Part shown: positions 62,163 to 64,000 of the stretch, piece by piece
How the letters are laid out: each line of letters opens with the position of its first letter
How positions within the stretch are numbered: position 1 is the stretch's first letter
Assembly: GCF_012489685.1 (NCBI RefSeq)
Contig: NC_080043.1
Span: forward strand, 81,360,292-81,424,291
DNA length: 64,000 nt
Direction of reading: 5' to 3'
Origin: Lotus japonicus
Lineage: Eukaryota; Streptophyta; Magnoliopsida; Fabales; Fabaceae
The notes under the pieces: model-generated
Databases searched by the model: none
What the model saw: only the letters and a program-made list of their open reading frames with translations
Told to the model about the DNA's origin: nothing
Translations under genes and position numbers: made by a program

Positions 62163-62560
62163 AGACTTAAATATGCTTGAGGTCCCTAAGATTGTAAGAA
62201 AAATCAAATTGGGTCCCTAAAAAATTTTCTTTGAAATGTGATCCCTGAAATTATTATTTGAATCAAATTAAGTTCTTTTGCTCAACTTTGACCAGTCAAC
62301 GGTCCAGTGGCAAGCCTAGTCAGCTGAGGATGGTTACGTGGATTTTTTCACATCAGTTTTAGTCTAAACCCTATAAATTTTTGAAATTAAATTTCAGTCC
62401 GCCTTCTTCAACCACACCATCTTCCACCTTCATCTTTTTCCTCTTCCACTCCATCTTCTTCAAACCCAGGAAAATGTAGATTTACTTGATATCTAATAAA
62501 TTGAAGAAGATTAAGGAGATTGATTGAATTTTTAGATTTTTCTGGGAACTAAAACAAATA
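62163..62560. mobile_element. one-ended Mutator-like fragment
   Basis: Starts GACTTAAATATGCTTGAGGTCCCT with spaced GGGTCCCTAA and GATCCCTGAAATT motifs, like the left TIR of the other Mutator elements here. Further right is TTCTTCAACCACACCATCTTCC, of genic appearance. No matching right TIR. Confidence 0.45.
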
Positions 62561-62750
62561 TAGGAACTCAAAACTTATTAAACCCATAAAAAATATATGT
62601 ATTTGAAATTTTTCATCATATCCTGCACTAATTACAGTAACAATATCGTGATAAAGAATGAATATAATTCCATTTACAAGTGCCTATCCACCTGTAACTA
62701 CTTTGAACAAAAGCTATATAGGACAAGAAATGAAGGAAAATTCAATGTCT

Positions 62751-63065
62751 TTAATTTGTCACAATCCTCCTAATCTTAATTTTAAGCTTTCTATTGGAGT
62801 TTGTAATGAACCACTCTTCAAATGCTTGTGCTTCGAATGGGATTCTGAGAACTCCTTCATTCATGAACCCGTATTCTTCTGCAGTCCTACCTAGAAGCTC
62901 ACAGAAAAATGGATCACGAAGTGCTTTGATGTGAACAAAAAATCGTGTGCAAGTGTCCTCATTTGTGCCAACACAGATTGGAACATAGCCTTTAGGAGCA
63001 AATAGAGATCCTTCTATGCGCTTGTGAGCACCACCACTACTTAGCTTGCTTCCTTTAGCTCCCAT
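62751..63065 (-). CDS. SAUR family protein (cluster copy 5)
   Basis: An intronless 104-residue SAUR, starting at MGAKGSKLSSGGAHKRIEG. An in-frame ATG at 63,134 would add 23 residues that correspond to leader sequence in the paralogues, so the internal start is preferred. Core FAPKGYVPICVGTNEDTC, RFFVHIKALRDPFFCELL, EEYGFMNEGVLRIPFEAQAF; tail NSNRKLKIKIRRIVTN. Intact, with a conserved proximal TATA. Closest to copy 4. Confidence 0.92.
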   Translation of the reverse strand: MGAKGSKLSSGGAHKRIEGSLFAPKGYVPICVGTNEDTCTRFFVHIKALRDPFFCELLGRTAEEYGFMNEGVLRIPFEAQAFEEWFITNSNRKLKIKIRRIVTN

Positions 63066-63114
63066 TGTCCTTAATTGTTTTTCTCTGCTTATAAGAACTT
63101 GATAGCCCTTTGTA

Positions 63115-63495
63115 AATGTAATTGTACGTGTCAAGGTACTTGATGATGTCCTTGCTACATCTCATGTCCCTTAAATAGTGTTGTTGATTTTGAACACTTT
63201 GACCATAAAAATGATAAAATTGATAGCAACGTACGCTTATGTACTTAATTTGTATAACTTCTTCATCCACATCCTGAATGCCGTAACAGCTACTATGTTT
63301 AATTTGCTAATGCATGCCCTTAATTTATTAATTATAGAATTTGTCTAATCCAATATCACGTGTACTGTTGAAATTTTTCTTTTCATTCTAATGTGTAATC
63401 AATTCGATCAACAAGCTAAAGGATGGCAGTTTTGTCTTATTCATCCAAAAAAAATTCAATTGACATTAGAATCCCCATGACCATGACCACAATTT
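63115..63495 (-). promoter_or_regulatory. promoter region of SAUR-5
   Basis: Same ordered blocks as copy 4: TGTACGTGTCAAGGTACTTG, GATGTCCTTGCTACATCTC, TATA CTATTTAAG at 63,170-63,178 (about 108 bp from the ATG), AGCAACGTACGCTTATGTAC, GAATGCCGTAACAGCTACTA, CCAATATCACGTGTAC and distal TTGACATTAGAATCCCCATG. Confidence 0.7.
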
Positions 63496-63499
63496 TTTA

Positions 63500-64000
63500 G
63501 TAGTGGTATTTGTCTTCACGTTATTGTCCTTTTTTTTTATTTAGTTTTAAATTATCGTTATGTTAAACTCAATGTTTTCTTGAGGGATTAATTTTTGGGC
63601 CCTTAATTTTTTATGATTGTATGCTTGGAGGGTGTTGGCGAAAATGAATATGTTAAATTTTTTTATTCTAAATTTTAATCGAATTAAAATGTCATATTCA
63701 AAATCAACTTTTATTTTAAAGTCATTCAAATTCAACTTATAGACCTTAAAAACACAATACGGATAAAGGTAGGATGAAATAAATATAAACTAAATAAAAT
63801 TATTAAACCGTACCCTTGAGAGCATTATAAGTTATAACATAGCAACAAATATACACACTACAGCCTAAACTAGCATGATTCAAACCCCTAATAAATAGTA
63901 AACGTAAAAGAAAAGGAAATATATATATATATATATACCATCAGACTGTACACGTACCATTTGAATCCAATAAGTAAAATAGAATGCCCCAAATCTCCAA
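63500..64000. other. duplicated AT-rich flank at the window edge
   Basis: Homologous to 57,500-60,000 but without the SINE, hAT-like MITE and Pack-MULE present there. It therefore serves as the empty-site reference. Contains an (AT)n run at about 63,920-63,938. No gene. Confidence 0.6.

Overview
The window is nuclear DNA of a flowering plant, most likely a legume. The supports are AT-rich intergenic sequence, small GT-AG introns, SAUR and cytochrome P450 genes, and dense plant-type transposons (Stowaway, Helitron, CACTA, Mutator, hAT, Reina-like Ty3/gypsy, tRNA-derived SINEs, L1 LINEs). The species cannot be fixed from sequence alone; Lotus or a related legume is only an impression.

Layout. 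1-1 kb: the last two exons of a CYP704C-like P450 that continues off the left edge. 1-7.9 kb: intergenic, with an LTR fragment, a CCCAAAC-rich hAT MITE and a Stowaway MITE. 8.0-8.35 kb: an intact single-exon SAUR76/77/78-like gene. 9.3-10.3 kb: a Mutator-type element. 14.6-20.1 kb: a minus-oriented, non-coding, copia-like LTR element with a 3.7-kb CACTA element nested in one LTR; the CACTA carries a captured first exon of a TM9SF gene. 20.4-26.0 kb: a young 5.6-kb gypsy element (Reina-like) with a near-complete pol. 26.6-27.3 kb: a 5'-truncated LINE.

27.9-64 kb is a SAUR cluster. It holds five intact, closely related minus-strand SAUR genes (27.9, 42.7, 46.5, 56.8 and 62.8 kb) and one 3' remnant (61.2 kb). 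They share about 400 bp of conserved upstream sequence and sit in repeated segments that transposons have since pushed apart. All five proteins begin with an MGxxGSK motif fitting N-myristoylation. The insertions include a Helitron pair (28.3-32.0 kb) that separates the first SAUR from its TATA box, a 5.8-kb two-gene Mutator element (33.0-38.75 kb), a LINE, a 912-bp hAT element, two SINEs, Mutator foldback MITEs, a 6.9-kb CACTA with a decayed transposase (49.0-55.9 kb), and a Pack-MULE carrying an RNase H fragment. For many of these the target-site duplication is visible. For several, a paralogous copy in the same window shows the empty site.

The most unusual object is the Mutator element at 32,986-38,754. 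It has 206-bp inverted repeats with one mismatch and a perfect 9-bp target duplication. It carries a three-exon transposase gene on the minus strand and, facing it, a small two-exon gene for a GRF zinc-finger, coiled-coil, C-terminal membrane-anchor protein. This resembles the convergent mudrA/mudrB layout of maize MuDR, but with an unrelated second protein.

No CRISPR array, rRNA gene or genuine tRNA gene was seen. Exon borders are read from splice-site sequence and reading frame only.
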